The notes: a model not told the origin generated them from the letters alone. A DNA stretch of 16,944 bases from CAYGTS01 sp964352905 (GCA_964352905.1 CAYGTS010000047.1:1-16944), one strand, 5' to 3'. Counted from the stretch's first letter, positions 1-7,701 are shown. Numbers and translations: made by a program.

Positions 1-56
1 TGCCTCAAATCTGACCGTTCTTGAGTTATTCAACATCTCGCCGGGAATTACTGCTG
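1..56 (-). repeat. Dispersed repeat, A module
   Basis: Read on the minus strand this is AGTAATTCCCGGCGAGATG, then a TTGAATAACTC stretch, then CAAGAACGGTCAGATTTG and AGGCA. It matches the copy after ispB (9557-9606) almost base for base and the copies at 3136, 8473 and 11823-11877 more loosely. The stop codon of the Sel1 gene (TAA, 48-50 on this strand) lies inside the AGTAATTCCCG end of the repeat. The far end is cut by the window edge, so flanking duplications cannot be judged. Confidence 0.75.
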
Positions 57-1592
57 ATATAACTTACCCAATCTGGCTGATAATGCCTGTGCTTGTTGCA
101 ATTGTTCCTGCGTTAATTTTTTTGCTAATTTCTTTTCATTATCTTGCGCCAATTTAAATCCTTGCTTTGCGGCAAGATTTAACCATGCATAGGCGGTTAT
201 TAAGTTTTTTTCAACGCCTTGCCCTGTCGCGTATAATAATCCTAAATTATTTTGCGCATCAGCGTAGCCTTGCTGTGCTGCTTTTTCATACCACTTTGCG
301 GCTTGCTGAAAATTTTGGGCTAAGCCTTTGCCTTGTTCATTTAAATACGCTAAATAATATTGTGCATCCGGCATTCCATGTTGCGCAGCTTTTTCTAACC
401 ATTTCGCTGCAAGATGATAGTCTTGATTAGCCCCTAAACCATCGTAATACAGCATACCCAAATAATATTGCGCCTCGGCATTTCCTTGCTCGGCCGCCTT
501 TTCATATAAGCTCATGGCTTTTTCATAATCGCGTTTAACGCCTAAACCATCCTCGTAAATGGCACCTAGATTATATTGTGCAATGGCATAATTTTGTGCC
601 GCCGCTTTTTCAAACCAATGTTTGGATTTATCTAAATCTTTTTCTACACCTAAGCCTTGCATATACATTAGGCCTAAATTATTTTGTGAACTGGCTAAGC
701 CTTTTTCGGCAGCCATAAGATAATGTTGTGCTGATTGTTGATAATCTTGTGGCACCCCTTTACCATGCCGATATAATAACGCTAAGTTATGATGCGCTTT
801 CAAATACCCTGCTTTCGCTGCTTGCTGATATAACTCTGCTGCTTTCGCATAATTTTGTGGCACACCTTGCCCATCTTCATACAAAATGGCTAAATTATAT
901 TGCGCAATAGGATGCCCAAGGTTGGCTGCGCGTAAATAATGATAAGCCGCTTTATCATTATCTTGCTCAACACCTTGTCCCGTTTTATGCATGTAGCCCA
1001 ACATGAACTGCGATCCCGGGTGATTTTTTTGCGCAGCCTTTTTAAACCAGTCTGCTGCTTCCTTATAATCTTTAGTCACGCCTAAGCCATCATAGTACAT
1101 CGTACCAAGATGATATTGCGCCAAGGGATAACCCATTTCAGCCGCTTTGCGATACCAAGTGATTGCTTGTTGATAATCTTTAGTAACCCCAAGACCGTCT
1201 TCATACATTAAGCCAAGATTATCTTGCGCCAGCGGGTAATCTTGCTCTGCCGCTTTGCGATACCACTCAACGGCCAGTGCTGTATCTTGTGGAACACCGC
1301 GCCCGGTATCATACATGAAGCCCAAATTATTTTGTGCCGGTGCGTAGCCTAAGTCAGCCCCTTTTTGGTACCACTTAATCGCCATTTCATAGTTTTGCGC
1401 AACGCCCTGCCCATGCCTGTACATCAAACCAATATGATACATAGCAACCGGATCATTATTTTGCGCGGCTTGTTCAAACAAAGTAAAAGCTTGGCGAAAA
1501 TCGCCGCGATCATACGCTCGCAAACCGGCATCAACATTTGCCCAAGCCGGTATGGCAAGTAACAAACAAAAGAGGATGATAAGTACTCTCAT
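48..1592 (-). CDS. Exported Sel1-repeat (TPR-like) protein
   Basis: A 514-residue protein. Residues 1-18 form a hydrophobic signal peptide ending in AWA, so export is expected. From about residue 47 to 478 there are 12 tandem 36-residue Sel1 repeats with the pattern A-AQ-NLG-MY--G-GV--D---A--WY-KAAE-G. A degenerate 13th unit and a Lys/Gln-rich helix (KKLAKKLTQEQLQQAQ) cap the C-terminus. Sel1 arrays are alpha-solenoids that bind proteins. In Legionella and Coxiella relatives such proteins often act at the envelope or on the host, but the partner here cannot be read from sequence. The ATG is supported by AAGGAG 8 nt upstream. The stop codon lies inside a dispersed repeat. The gene is transcribed divergently from the ATPase gene at 1858. 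Neighbouring repeats differ enough that recent expansion is not obvious. Confidence 0.93.
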   Translation of the reverse strand: MRVLIILFCLLLAIPAWANVDAGLRAYDRGDFRQAFTLFEQAAQNNDPVAMYHIGLMYRHGQGVAQNYEMAIKWYQKGADLGYAPAQNNLGFMYDTGRGVPQDTALAVEWYRKAAEQDYPLAQDNLGLMYEDGLGVTKDYQQAITWYRKAAEMGYPLAQYHLGTMYYDGLGVTKDYKEAADWFKKAAQKNHPGSQFMLGYMHKTGQGVEQDNDKAAYHYLRAANLGHPIAQYNLAILYEDGQGVPQNYAKAAELYQQAAKAGYLKAHHNLALLYRHGKGVPQDYQQSAQHYLMAAEKGLASSQNNLGLMYMQGLGVEKDLDKSKHWFEKAAAQNYAIAQYNLGAIYEDGLGVKRDYEKAMSLYEKAAEQGNAEAQYYLGMLYYDGLGANQDYHLAAKWLEKAAQHGMPDAQYYLAYLNEQGKGLAQNFQQAAKWYEKAAQQGYADAQNNLGLLYATGQGVEKNLITAYAWLNLAAKQGFKLAQDNEKKLAKKLTQEQLQQAQALSARLGKLYQQ

Positions 1593-1643
1593 GCAGCAAC
1601 TCCTTGTTGCAATCCTGGCAGGATCTTAGCTGTTATTAAATAA

Positions 1644-1671
1644 AGTGTAGTTGGCAGACATGATTTAGCAA
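1644..1671 (-). promoter_or_regulatory. Candidate promoter for Sel1 gene
   Basis: On the minus strand TTGCTA (1666-1671) is followed after 16 nt by TACACT (1644-1649), about 45 nt upstream of the start codon. Both boxes are only partial sigma-70 matches. Confidence 0.35.
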
Positions 1672-1738
1672 AAAAAAATAAAATTTAAATGAATTCATAG
1701 AGTTAAAAGCATACCGCTTAATCTGATACTCATTTTGT

Positions 1739-1792
1739 AGCAATTTTCGCCGAAATTTGAAATTTTATTTTCAAATTTCGGCGAAAATTGCT
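1739..1792. repeat. Perfect 24-bp inverted repeat
   Basis: The arm at 1739-1762 (AGCAATTTTCGCCGAAATTT then GAAA) is the exact reverse complement of 1769-1792, with a 6-nt loop TTTTAT. It sits between two divergent genes, 66 nt before the ATPase start. No T-tract follows on either strand, so it is not a standard intrinsic terminator. It carries a GGCGAAAA stretch also found in the stem of the repeat at 3282-3308, which may link it to the dispersed family, but it lacks the usual ATTCCC and AGAACG modules. Confidence 0.85.
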
Positions 1793-1857
1793 GCTTAACT
1801 CTTCAATTTTCTGATATTGTGAGTTTTTGATCCAACACAGTTAACAGGGTACTAGCC

Positions 1858-3075
1858 ATGACATTTATTAAGCGCTTACTTGAATCGAATGTTCACGAGA
1901 TTTTAGCAAGAGAAAAAAGTATTTTGCTGCTTGGGCCACGTCAAACCGGCAAAACAACGATGCTGAAACATCAAATCACTGCTGATTTGAGCTATACCTT
2001 TCTAGAAGCAGCTGTTAGACGTAGCTTTGAACTTGATCCTGATAATTTAATTAAAGAAATTAAAGCCTATATTAAATTAAATCGTGATCAGCATTTACCC
2101 TTAGTGTTAATTGATGAAGTCCAAAAAGTTCCGCAAATTATGAATGCCGTACAATATGCTATTGATGAAAAACTGGCAAAATTTATTTTAACTGGCTCAT
2201 CAACACGCAAATTAAAACATCAATCGAATGATATTAATTTATTACCAGGGCGCGTCATCGAGCTACGTATGGAAGCACTGAGTATTTTAGAAATGCAAAA
2301 TAGATTGCCCAATCTTATTGACCTACTTTTAAATGGTAGTTTACCCGAAATTATTTTACAACAGGATGATCTTGCTAAAGAACAGCTTCTCACTTCTTAT
2401 GTGAACCTTTATCTTGAAGAAGAAATTAGAAGAGAAGCATTAGTCAGAAACCTAGCCAGTTTTTCACAGTTTTTGCGCTATGCTGCTATAGAGGCAGGCA
2501 ATCCAGTTAACCTGGCTAATTTATCACAAGAAATTGGCATCGCACGTAATATTATTCACAATTATTACCAAATATTAGAAGATTGCTTGATTGTTGATCG
2601 TATTGAACCATTAACAATAACAAACTCACGTCGCAGACTAGCAAAAACAAGTAAATATATTTTTTTCGATTTAGGTGTCAGAAGGGTTGCAGCAGGAGAA
2701 GGCATTAATCCACCTGAAAAATATTTTGGTCAACTCTTTGAGCAATTTGTGGGACTTGAAATACTGAAAATACTTCGCTCAACTTTGCCGCAAGCAAAAT
2801 TATGTTATTGGCGAGATCATAACGGCCCAGAGGTCGATTACGTCATTGACTATAATCGCCACTATCTTCCGATAGAAGTAAAGTATACTAAAACGCCAAG
2901 CAAAGAGGATGCCAGGCATTTAATCCAATTCAGTGAAGAATACCCCTGTAAACTGCCAGCTTTAATTATTTGTCGCGTAGAACGCCCGATTGAAATTGCT
3001 GATAATATTATTGCGATTAATTGGCGTTCCACACCTGAGATGATCAAAAAATTGCTAACACAACCTTATGCCTGA
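1858..3075 (+). CDS. AAA ATPase with DUF4143 domain
   Basis: A 405-residue P-loop ATPase of the AAA_14/DUF4143 type, a family of uncertain function common in bacteria and archaea. Visible motifs are Walker A GPRQTGKT (26-33), Walker B LVLIDEVQ (82-89) and the ILTGSST sensor-like strand (110-116). An alpha-helical segment with YLEEEIRREA follows. The C-terminal DUF4143 region has a restriction-endonuclease-like pattern: WRD, EVDYVID near 325-331, then PIEVKYTK near 340-347. The length is typical and no key motif is missing. The ATG at 1858 has only a weak AGGG-like site upstream. The gene stands alone, with repeats on both sides. Proteins of this family occur sporadically across strains, so horizontal acquisition is possible but not shown here. 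Confidence 0.9.
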   Translation: MTFIKRLLESNVHEILAREKSILLLGPRQTGKTTMLKHQITADLSYTFLEAAVRRSFELDPDNLIKEIKAYIKLNRDQHLPLVLIDEVQKVPQIMNAVQYAIDEKLAKFILTGSSTRKLKHQSNDINLLPGRVIELRMEALSILEMQNRLPNLIDLLLNGSLPEIILQQDDLAKEQLLTSYVNLYLEEEIRREALVRNLASFSQFLRYAAIEAGNPVNLANLSQEIGIARNIIHNYYQILEDCLIVDRIEPLTITNSRRRLAKTSKYIFFDLGVRRVAAGEGINPPEKYFGQLFEQFVGLEILKILRSTLPQAKLCYWRDHNGPEVDYVIDYNRHYLPIEVKYTKTPSKEDARHLIQFSEEYPCKLPALIICRVERPIEIADNIIAINWRSTPEMIKKLLTQPYA

Positions 3076-3135
3076 ACATCCAAAAATGCCTGGATCCGAT
3101 TTTTATTTTCAATCATTTCATTAATGACTTTTTCA

Positions 3136-3187
3136 CAGCGATTCCCACCCGTAATGCCTGATTACTCAAGAACGTTCAGATTTGGCG
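3136..3187 (+). repeat. Dispersed repeat, A module
   Basis: CAGCGATTCCCACCC, then TAATGCCTGATTACT, then CAAGAACGTTCAGATTTG and GCG. The same order of pieces occurs at 8473-8521 and, reversed, at 1-56 and 11823-11877. Confidence 0.8.
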
Positions 3188-3383
3188 ATAAAAACGCCAG
3201 TCCTCTTGATAAGCGGGGATCAGGGCGTTCCCAGCTACAGCAGCAATTCCCGGTGTAGCGAGGAACAGCCATATTTGGGCTAAAAACGGCGAAAATCTTT
3301 TATCGAAATGCTCATTTATCACTTATAAACTGCGCTTTCTCAAAAATATTTTCACCGTTTTTATCGCCAAATCTGAACGTTCT
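3169..3383. repeat. Composite repeat bounded by 28-bp inverted arms
   Basis: Positions 3169-3196 and 3356-3383 are exact reverse complements over 28 bases; the arm contains GAACGTTCAGATTTGGCG followed by ATAAAAACG. Inside lie a TTCCCAGCTACAG / CTGTAG-type hairpin, CAGCAATTCCCGG at 3241, CATATTTGGGC ending at 3280, and a second stem-loop (3282-3308 against 3336-3362, 22 of 27 positions paired). The 27-nt loop 3309-3335 (TGCTCATTTAT...TATAAACTGCGC) recurs at 11771-11797. Confidence 0.8.
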
Positions 3384-3418
3384 GATCAATATAAAGTTAA
3401 AGGGGGCGAGCAGATACG
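3379..3418 (+). repeat. Dispersed repeat, D module
   Basis: A 40-nt unit GTTCTG...AAAGGGGGCGAGCAG...GATACG. Near-identical 40-nt copies lie at 9608-9647 (same strand) and 10435-10474 (opposite strand). It ends 9 nt before the obg stop codon, downstream of that gene. Confidence 0.85.
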
Positions 3419-3427
3419 CAAATTGTT

Positions 3428-4432
3428 TTACACTTCCTCTAACCGCTTAGCTAGCGCTTGGCATAGTTTTTCGGTGCCTTGCTTGCTCACAGCAGAAATT
3501 GCAAACACTGGGCCCTGCCAGTTTAACGCTTCACAATATTGCGTGATTAATGTGTTAAGCTCTTCCTTATCGATTAAATCAATTTTATTAAAGACCAGCC
3601 AACGTTCTTTGTTCACTAATTCTTCGCTAAAATTAGCTAATTCATTAATAATACTGTTAGCATCATCAACCGGGTTGCTACCATCAATCGGAAAAATATC
3701 AATCACGTGTAATAATAACTTAGTCCGTGATAGGTGTTTTAAAAATTGCACACCAAGACCGGCGCCACCTGCGGCACCTTCGATTAAACCGGGAATATCA
3801 GCAATGACAAAACTTTGTTGTTCAACCCGCACCACACCTAGTTGTGGATGCAAGGTGGTAAAAGGATAATCAGCCACTTTTGGGGTGGCATTAGAAACCG
3901 CACGAATTAAGGTAGATTTACCAGCGTTAGGCATGCCTAATAATCCAACATCGGCTAAGACGGTCAAAGAGAGTTGTAAATTACGCCGTTCACCTTTGCT
4001 GCCATAAGTAATACGACGTGGCGCACGGTTGGTGCTGGATTTAAAACGCGCATTGCCCAAGCCATGCCAGCCACCTTTGGCCACCAACAAGGTTTGGCCA
4101 TCTTGCTGCAGATCCCCCAAGCATTCATGCGTATCCATATCACACACTGTGGTACCGAGTGGCACGGGAATATACAGATCATCACCTGATTTGCCAGTAC
4201 AATTGCGCCCGGCACCGCCCTCACCACTTTGCGCTTTGAATAAGCGCTGGTATTGAAAATCAATTAAGGTATTAACTTGTTGATCGGCAATTAAAAACAC
4301 ATTGCCACCATCACCACCGTCACCGCCATCTGGGCCACCACGCGGCACGTACTTTTCGCGCCGAAAACTTAAACAACCATGCCCGCCATTACCGGCGGTG
4401 ACATGAATAATCGCTTCATCAACAAATTTCAT
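3428..4432 (-). CDS. obg: Obg/CgtA GTPase
   Basis: A 334-residue Obg-family GTPase that binds the large ribosomal subunit late in its assembly and links growth to (p)ppGpp. The glycine-rich Obg fold fills residues 1 to about 157, starting MKFVDEAIIHVTAGNGGHG with GGPDGGDGGDGG. The G domain carries G1 GMPNAGKST (166-174), switch residues YPFTTLHPQLG, G3 DIPGL (212-216), G4 NKID (282-285) and G5 ISA. It lacks the long acidic tail of E. coli ObgE (about 390 residues), a known family variation. An in-frame GTG exists at 4441, but the ATG at 4432 matches the family N-terminus and is chosen. In related bacteria obg follows rplU-rpmA directly; here it is 3.3 kb away on the same strand, with aroF-pheA and an unknown gene between. 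A repeat ends 9 nt beyond its stop. Confidence 0.97.
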   Translation of the reverse strand: MKFVDEAIIHVTAGNGGHGCLSFRREKYVPRGGPDGGDGGDGGNVFLIADQQVNTLIDFQYQRLFKAQSGEGGAGRNCTGKSGDDLYIPVPLGTTVCDMDTHECLGDLQQDGQTLLVAKGGWHGLGNARFKSSTNRAPRRITYGSKGERRNLQLSLTVLADVGLLGMPNAGKSTLIRAVSNATPKVADYPFTTLHPQLGVVRVEQQSFVIADIPGLIEGAAGGAGLGVQFLKHLSRTKLLLHVIDIFPIDGSNPVDDANSIINELANFSEELVNKERWLVFNKIDLIDKEELNTLITQYCEALNWQGPVFAISAVSKQGTEKLCQALAKRLEEV

Positions 4433-4491
4433 GGAATTCACTCGTTAAAATAATGTGCGCATTATAAGCTATGAAGATTTGAAAGCACAGT

Positions 4492-4550
4492 GGTAACTAC
4501 AGCAATTGTTGGTAACTACAGCAATTCCCGGTGTAGAGAGGAACAGCCCC
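4492..4550 (+). repeat. Dispersed repeat with tandem 19-bp start
   Basis: GGTAACTACAGCAATT occurs twice, at 4492-4507 and 4511-4526, giving a 19-bp tandem period. The second copy runs on into CAGCAATTCCCGGTGTAG, AGAGGAACAGCCCC. This matches the left part of the units at 3241 and 11703 as far as AACAGCC. Its end coincides with the stop codon of the unknown gene (TAG on the minus strand at 4550-4552). Confidence 0.75.
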
Positions 4551-5293
4551 TAGTTTAAGACAAAAGGAGCTAAAGACTCTTCAGAAGTGTTCGAGAAAGT
4601 AGAAGCAGGTGATTCAGTATCAGAAGCGGGCTCAGCTACTACATAACGCTGCATTTGGCCTAGTTTACTTTCTATGAAATCAAAAAAACCTTGTGTGTGA
4701 TTTGAAATTTTCTCTTTTTTATATATCGTATACAAACTATCTTTCAGTTCTGCTAATTGCTTCATTAACTGTTGTATTTTTTCACGAGTAACAAGTCTAG
4801 ATAACGACGCCCATTCCATGAGATGCTGCGCAAGCACGGCAAGTTGTCTTAACAAACTATTTTCTTTTTGTTCAGTCGCAAAAAAAACACTGTGCCCTTG
4901 CGAAATCAATTGAGAGGACACTTGCGAAATATTTTTTCCTAGGCATTTGATAATTTCACTCATACTGAATAATTGCTGAATTTTTTGCGGTAATAATTCT
5001 GCGAGCAAACCAGCTATAAAATCTACTTCTAAAGGAGAAAAAAAAGTTTCCTGTTTTTTCATTATTTGAATTTTTTGATTTAACTCACGTTGAAAGTGAT
5101 TCTCAGGATCATGTTGATCATAAAAGTGTTTTTGTAACGCTTGGATCTCAGTATCAGTAAATGCTTTAAATGCAATACTTCCTCTTTCTAAAAACGCCAC
5201 TCCGCGACAAACGCTATCTTCTATATCAGGTTGAAAAAAACTAATGCTTGCAACACATTCACGCCGCCAACCCTGCCAGATTTCATCATCCAT
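4550..5293 (-). CDS. Unknown protein with E-rich C-terminal tail
   Basis: I do not recognise this 247-residue protein. It has no signal peptide or membrane segment. Most of it is predicted helical, with Leu/Gln/Lys-rich stretches near residues 60-125 and 145-200 that could form coiled coils (EKIQQLMKQLAELKDSL). The last 28 residues are different: low-complexity Ser/Thr/Glu/Pro (ASDTESPASTFSNTSEES) ending in LAPFVLN. Short polar residues with a Glu cluster and hydrophobics at the very end resemble the C-terminal signal of Dot/Icm type IV effectors; this is an inference from composition only. The ATG is well supported by AGAGGA 5-6 nt upstream. The gene lies upstream of obg on the same strand with a 117-nt repeat-bearing gap, so co-transcription is uncertain. 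The stop codon abuts a dispersed repeat. Confidence 0.8.
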   Translation of the reverse strand: MDDEIWQGWRRECVASISFFQPDIEDSVCRGVAFLERGSIAFKAFTDTEIQALQKHFYDQHDPENHFQRELNQKIQIMKKQETFFSPLEVDFIAGLLAELLPQKIQQLFSMSEIIKCLGKNISQVSSQLISQGHSVFFATEQKENSLLRQLAVLAQHLMEWASLSRLVTREKIQQLMKQLAELKDSLYTIYKKEKISNHTQGFFDFIESKLGQMQRYVVAEPASDTESPASTFSNTSEESLAPFVLN

Positions 5294-5374
5294 AGTTTTC
5301 CTCTATATTTTTAAAACCACGTCTGGCGCGTTGCTACAAGAATGTTTTTAATCTGTAACTTTCACCCTGTAGAT

Positions 5375-5400
5375 GGGAACGCCCAAATCTGAACGTTCTC
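5375..5400 (-). repeat. Solo fragment of dispersed repeat
   Basis: GGGAACGCCCAAATCTGAAC then GTTCTC. It joins the GGGAAC end of the hairpin module directly to the reversed CAGATTTGGGC / GAACGTTC core, as in the copies at 9590-9611 and 10471-10493. It lies between the divergent unknown and aroF genes. Confidence 0.7.
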
Positions 5401-5545
5401 GGTAAATTCACCTTCAAATTTACTGAATAGTTACTTTAATCTAATCACAGCAGAGTGACAATGTCAATCTTACCAAAATCTGGTATCATTCACTGGATCT
5501 GCTACACTTTTAAATTATTCAGAATAAACAGAGTATTACTTAAAT

Positions 5546-6604
5546 ATGAAAATACGCACTGATGATTTACGCATCATAACGCAACGCCCCCTGATTTCAC
5601 CGGCCATGTTATTACATGAAGTGCCTTTGCCGCCGCAGTGCGCGCAATCGATTTTAGATGTGAGGCGAATTGCGGCTAATATTATTCATCAACTTGATGA
5701 TCGCTTATTAGTGATTGTAGGACCCTGTTCGATTCACGATCCTCTCGCCGCACTGGATTATGCTAAAAAGCTACAACAGAAAATTCATGAACACGCCAAT
5801 GAGTTACATATTTTAATGCGTGTTTATTTTGAAAAACCGCGCACCACAGTTGGTTGGAAAGGTTTGATCAATGATCCTGATTTAGATAACAGCTTTAACA
5901 TTAATCATGGTTTGCGCCTGGCACGCAAATTACTTTGTGATATCAATTTACTCGGCGTGCCGGCCGGTACGGAATTTCTTGATTCAATTATTCCACAATA
6001 TATCAGCGATCTAATTTGCTGGGGAGCGATTGGTGCACGCACCACAGAAAGTCAAACGCACCGTGAATTAGCCAGCGGTTTATCGATGCCGATCGGTTTT
6101 AAGAATGGTACCAATGGCAATATTAATATTGCCGTGGATGCGATTACTTCTGCCAGTCATTCCCATCACTTTTTAGGTGTGACTAAAGATGGCATTACCG
6201 CGATTACTGCAACGCGTGGTAATCAAGATTGTCACATTATTCTGCGCGGTGGTAAAACGCCTAATTATGATAGCCAACATGTTGCTGAGGTGAGTGAATT
6301 GTTGCAAGCTAAAAAAATCAATCAAGGGATCATGATTGATTGCAGTCACAGTAATAGCCAAAAAAATCATCGTAATCAAAAAATTGTGGTCGATGATGTC
6401 TGTCAACAAATTGCCGCAGGTAATCATAAAATCATAGGTGTGATGTTAGAAAGTAATTTATTGGCAGGTAATCAGCCACTCACGAATAAGGATGATTTAA
6501 TCTACGGTCAAAGTATTACCGATGCCTGTATTGATTGGGCTGAAACTGAATGTTTACTCGCAAAATTAGCCGCCAGTGTTGCGAAAAGACGCCAACAACC
6601 ATAG
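5546..6604 (+). CDS. DAHP synthase, class I (AroFGH type)
   Basis: A 352-residue 3-deoxy-D-arabino-heptulosonate-7-phosphate synthase. It condenses phosphoenolpyruvate with erythrose 4-phosphate, the first step of the shikimate pathway, in the cytoplasm. The length and nearly every block match E. coli AroG/AroF: DDRLLVIVGPCSIHDP with the metal-binding Cys61, RVYFEKPRTTVGWKGL (92-107), WGAIGARTTESQ, HRELASGLS, GFKNGT, HIILRGGK.PNYD and GQSITDACIDW. The N-terminal extension typical of the feedback-regulated forms is present (KIRTDDLRI), so allosteric control by an aromatic amino acid is expected, but I cannot assign the isozyme from sequence. pheA starts 11 nt after the stop, so the pair is an operon and control by phenylalanine is the simplest guess. 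The ribosome site is weak (GAGTATTACTTAA before ATG). An extended -10 (TGGTATCAT, 5481-5489) lies about 55 nt upstream without a good -35. I see no clear attenuator. Confidence 0.96.
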   Translation: MKIRTDDLRIITQRPLISPAMLLHEVPLPPQCAQSILDVRRIAANIIHQLDDRLLVIVGPCSIHDPLAALDYAKKLQQKIHEHANELHILMRVYFEKPRTTVGWKGLINDPDLDNSFNINHGLRLARKLLCDINLLGVPAGTEFLDSIIPQYISDLICWGAIGARTTESQTHRELASGLSMPIGFKNGTNGNINIAVDAITSASHSHHFLGVTKDGITAITATRGNQDCHIILRGGKTPNYDSQHVAEVSELLQAKKINQGIMIDCSHSNSQKNHRNQKIVVDDVCQQIAAGNHKIIGVMLESNLLAGNQPLTNKDDLIYGQSITDACIDWAETECLLAKLAASVAKRRQQP

Positions 6605-6615
6605 TGGAGAAAACC

Positions 6616-7701
6616 ATGACAAGCGATTTACAAAAGATTCGCGATCAATTAGACAGCTTGGATGAAGACTTGCAGCAATTACTCAGCAAACGCGCACAGC
6701 TTGCCCAACAAGTTGCAAAGATTAAAACGGCTAGTGGCGAACAAGTGTTATTTTATCGTCCTGAGCGCGAAGCACAAATCATGCAATTAGTTAGCGCACG
6801 TAATCAAGGCCCACTGCCCGATGCGGCATTAGTTAATATTTATCGTGCCATTATTTCGGCTTGTCGTGCTATTCAATATCCACTTAAGGTGGCTTTTCTG
6901 GGGCCCGAAGGTACCTATTCGCAAGTGGCTGCTTTACAGCATTTTGGTGCTGAAATTACCGAAATACCACGTCACACTATTAAAGATATTTTTACGGAAT
7001 TGCAAACAGGGCAAGCAGATTATGCAGTAGTACCGATTGAAAATTCTACACAAGGTATTATTTTACCTACGCTTGAATGCTTAATGCAGTCTACAGTTTC
7101 TATTGTTGGTGAAATCATTTTACCCATTCACCATCATTTATTACGCAATCAAGAAGATCAAACACCGCTACGCCGCATTTATGCGCATGAGCAAACTTTA
7201 GCACAATGCCGGCATTGGTTAGATAAACACATGCCCACGATTGAAAAAATTTCGGTGAGTAGTAATGGTTATGCCGCCAAGCGCACTAAAACAGAATTAG
7301 GTGCCGCGGCTATTGCGGGTAATGCTGCTGCAGAAAAATATCAATTGCAAAAAGTCATGCAAGATATTCAAGATCATCCGGATAATAGCACGCGCTTTAT
7401 TGTTTTAGGCAAAGAAAAAGTTGCAATGACTGGCGTTGATAAAACATCGTTATTAATTGCTGGTAAAAATAAACCAGGGGCCCTGCTCGCATTGTTACAG
7501 CCATTTGCCAAACATGAGGTAAATCTAACCTTAATCGAATCACGTCCTTACCAACACCAGCAATGGCAAACGATTTTTTTAATCGATTTAGAAGGTCATT
7601 GTGATCAAGCACCGGTAAAAGCCGCTTTAAATGAAATTCAGCAATTGCCCGTAATGTTAACTGTTTTAGGATCCTATCCACGTCAGCAATTCCCGCTGTA
7701 G
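6616..7701 (+). CDS. pheA: Bifunctional chorismate mutase/prephenate dehydratase
   Basis: A 361-residue P-protein making phenylpyruvate from chorismate through prephenate. Domains in order: AroQ chorismate mutase (1 to about 88; IRDQLDSLDEDL, R26, RPEREAQI 48-55), prephenate dehydratase (about 90-270; AFLGPEGTYS, VVPIENSTQG, SSNGYAA, NSTRFIVLG with the catalytic Thr-Arg-Phe at 259-261) and a regulatory ACT domain (277-355; PGALL and LIESRP, the usual Phe-binding motifs). An in-frame upstream start at 6550 would overlap aroF; ATG 6616 is chosen because GGAG lies 7 nt before it and the mutase domain begins there. The gene follows the DAHP synthase gene by 11 nt. The last five residues (QQFPL) and the stop codon are encoded by a dispersed repeat, and the TAG sits in the loop of its hairpin. 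The gene converges on rpmA, whose stop is 18 nt away. Confidence 0.97.
   Translation: MTSDLQKIRDQLDSLDEDLQQLLSKRAQLAQQVAKIKTASGEQVLFYRPEREAQIMQLVSARNQGPLPDAALVNIYRAIISACRAIQYPLKVAFLGPEGTYSQVAALQHFGAEITEIPRHTIKDIFTELQTGQADYAVVPIENSTQGIILPTLECLMQSTVSIVGEIILPIHHHLLRNQEDQTPLRRIYAHEQTLAQCRHWLDKHMPTIEKISVSSNGYAAKRTKTELGAAAIAGNAAAEKYQLQKVMQDIQDHPDNSTRFIVLGKEKVAMTGVDKTSLLIAGKNKPGALLALLQPFAKHEVNLTLIESRPYQHQQWQTIFLIDLEGHCDQAPVKAALNEIQQLPVMLTVLGSYPRQQFPL

Larger units (their letters stand above)
3076..3427. other. Gene-free stretch filled with repeats
   Basis: This 352-nt gap between the ATPase and obg genes, which converge on it, has no credible ORF. About 60 nt of plain AT-rich sequence (3076-3135) follow the ATPase stop. 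The rest is a stack of repeat modules: A module 3136-3187, a 28-bp inverted arm 3169-3196, a hairpin module 3228-3280, a stem-loop 3282-3362, the matching arm 3356-3383, and the 40-nt D module 3379-3418. No tRNA-like or other named RNA structure was recognised. Confidence 0.8.

Noticed and set aside
3076..3135. Terminator after the ATPase gene
   Set aside because: AAAAAT and ATTTTT flank GGATCC loosely, but the stem is only AT pairs with no GC core.
3423..3869. 148-residue plus-strand ORF across obg
   Set aside because: It is antisense to the clearly conserved GTPase and has no family motif or ribosome site; a shadow frame.
5461..5562. Attenuator leader peptide before the DAHP synthase gene
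   Set aside because: The short ORF (MSILPKSGIIHWICYTFKLF...) has scattered aromatic codons but no Phe run, no competing hairpins and no T-tract, and it overlaps the gene start.
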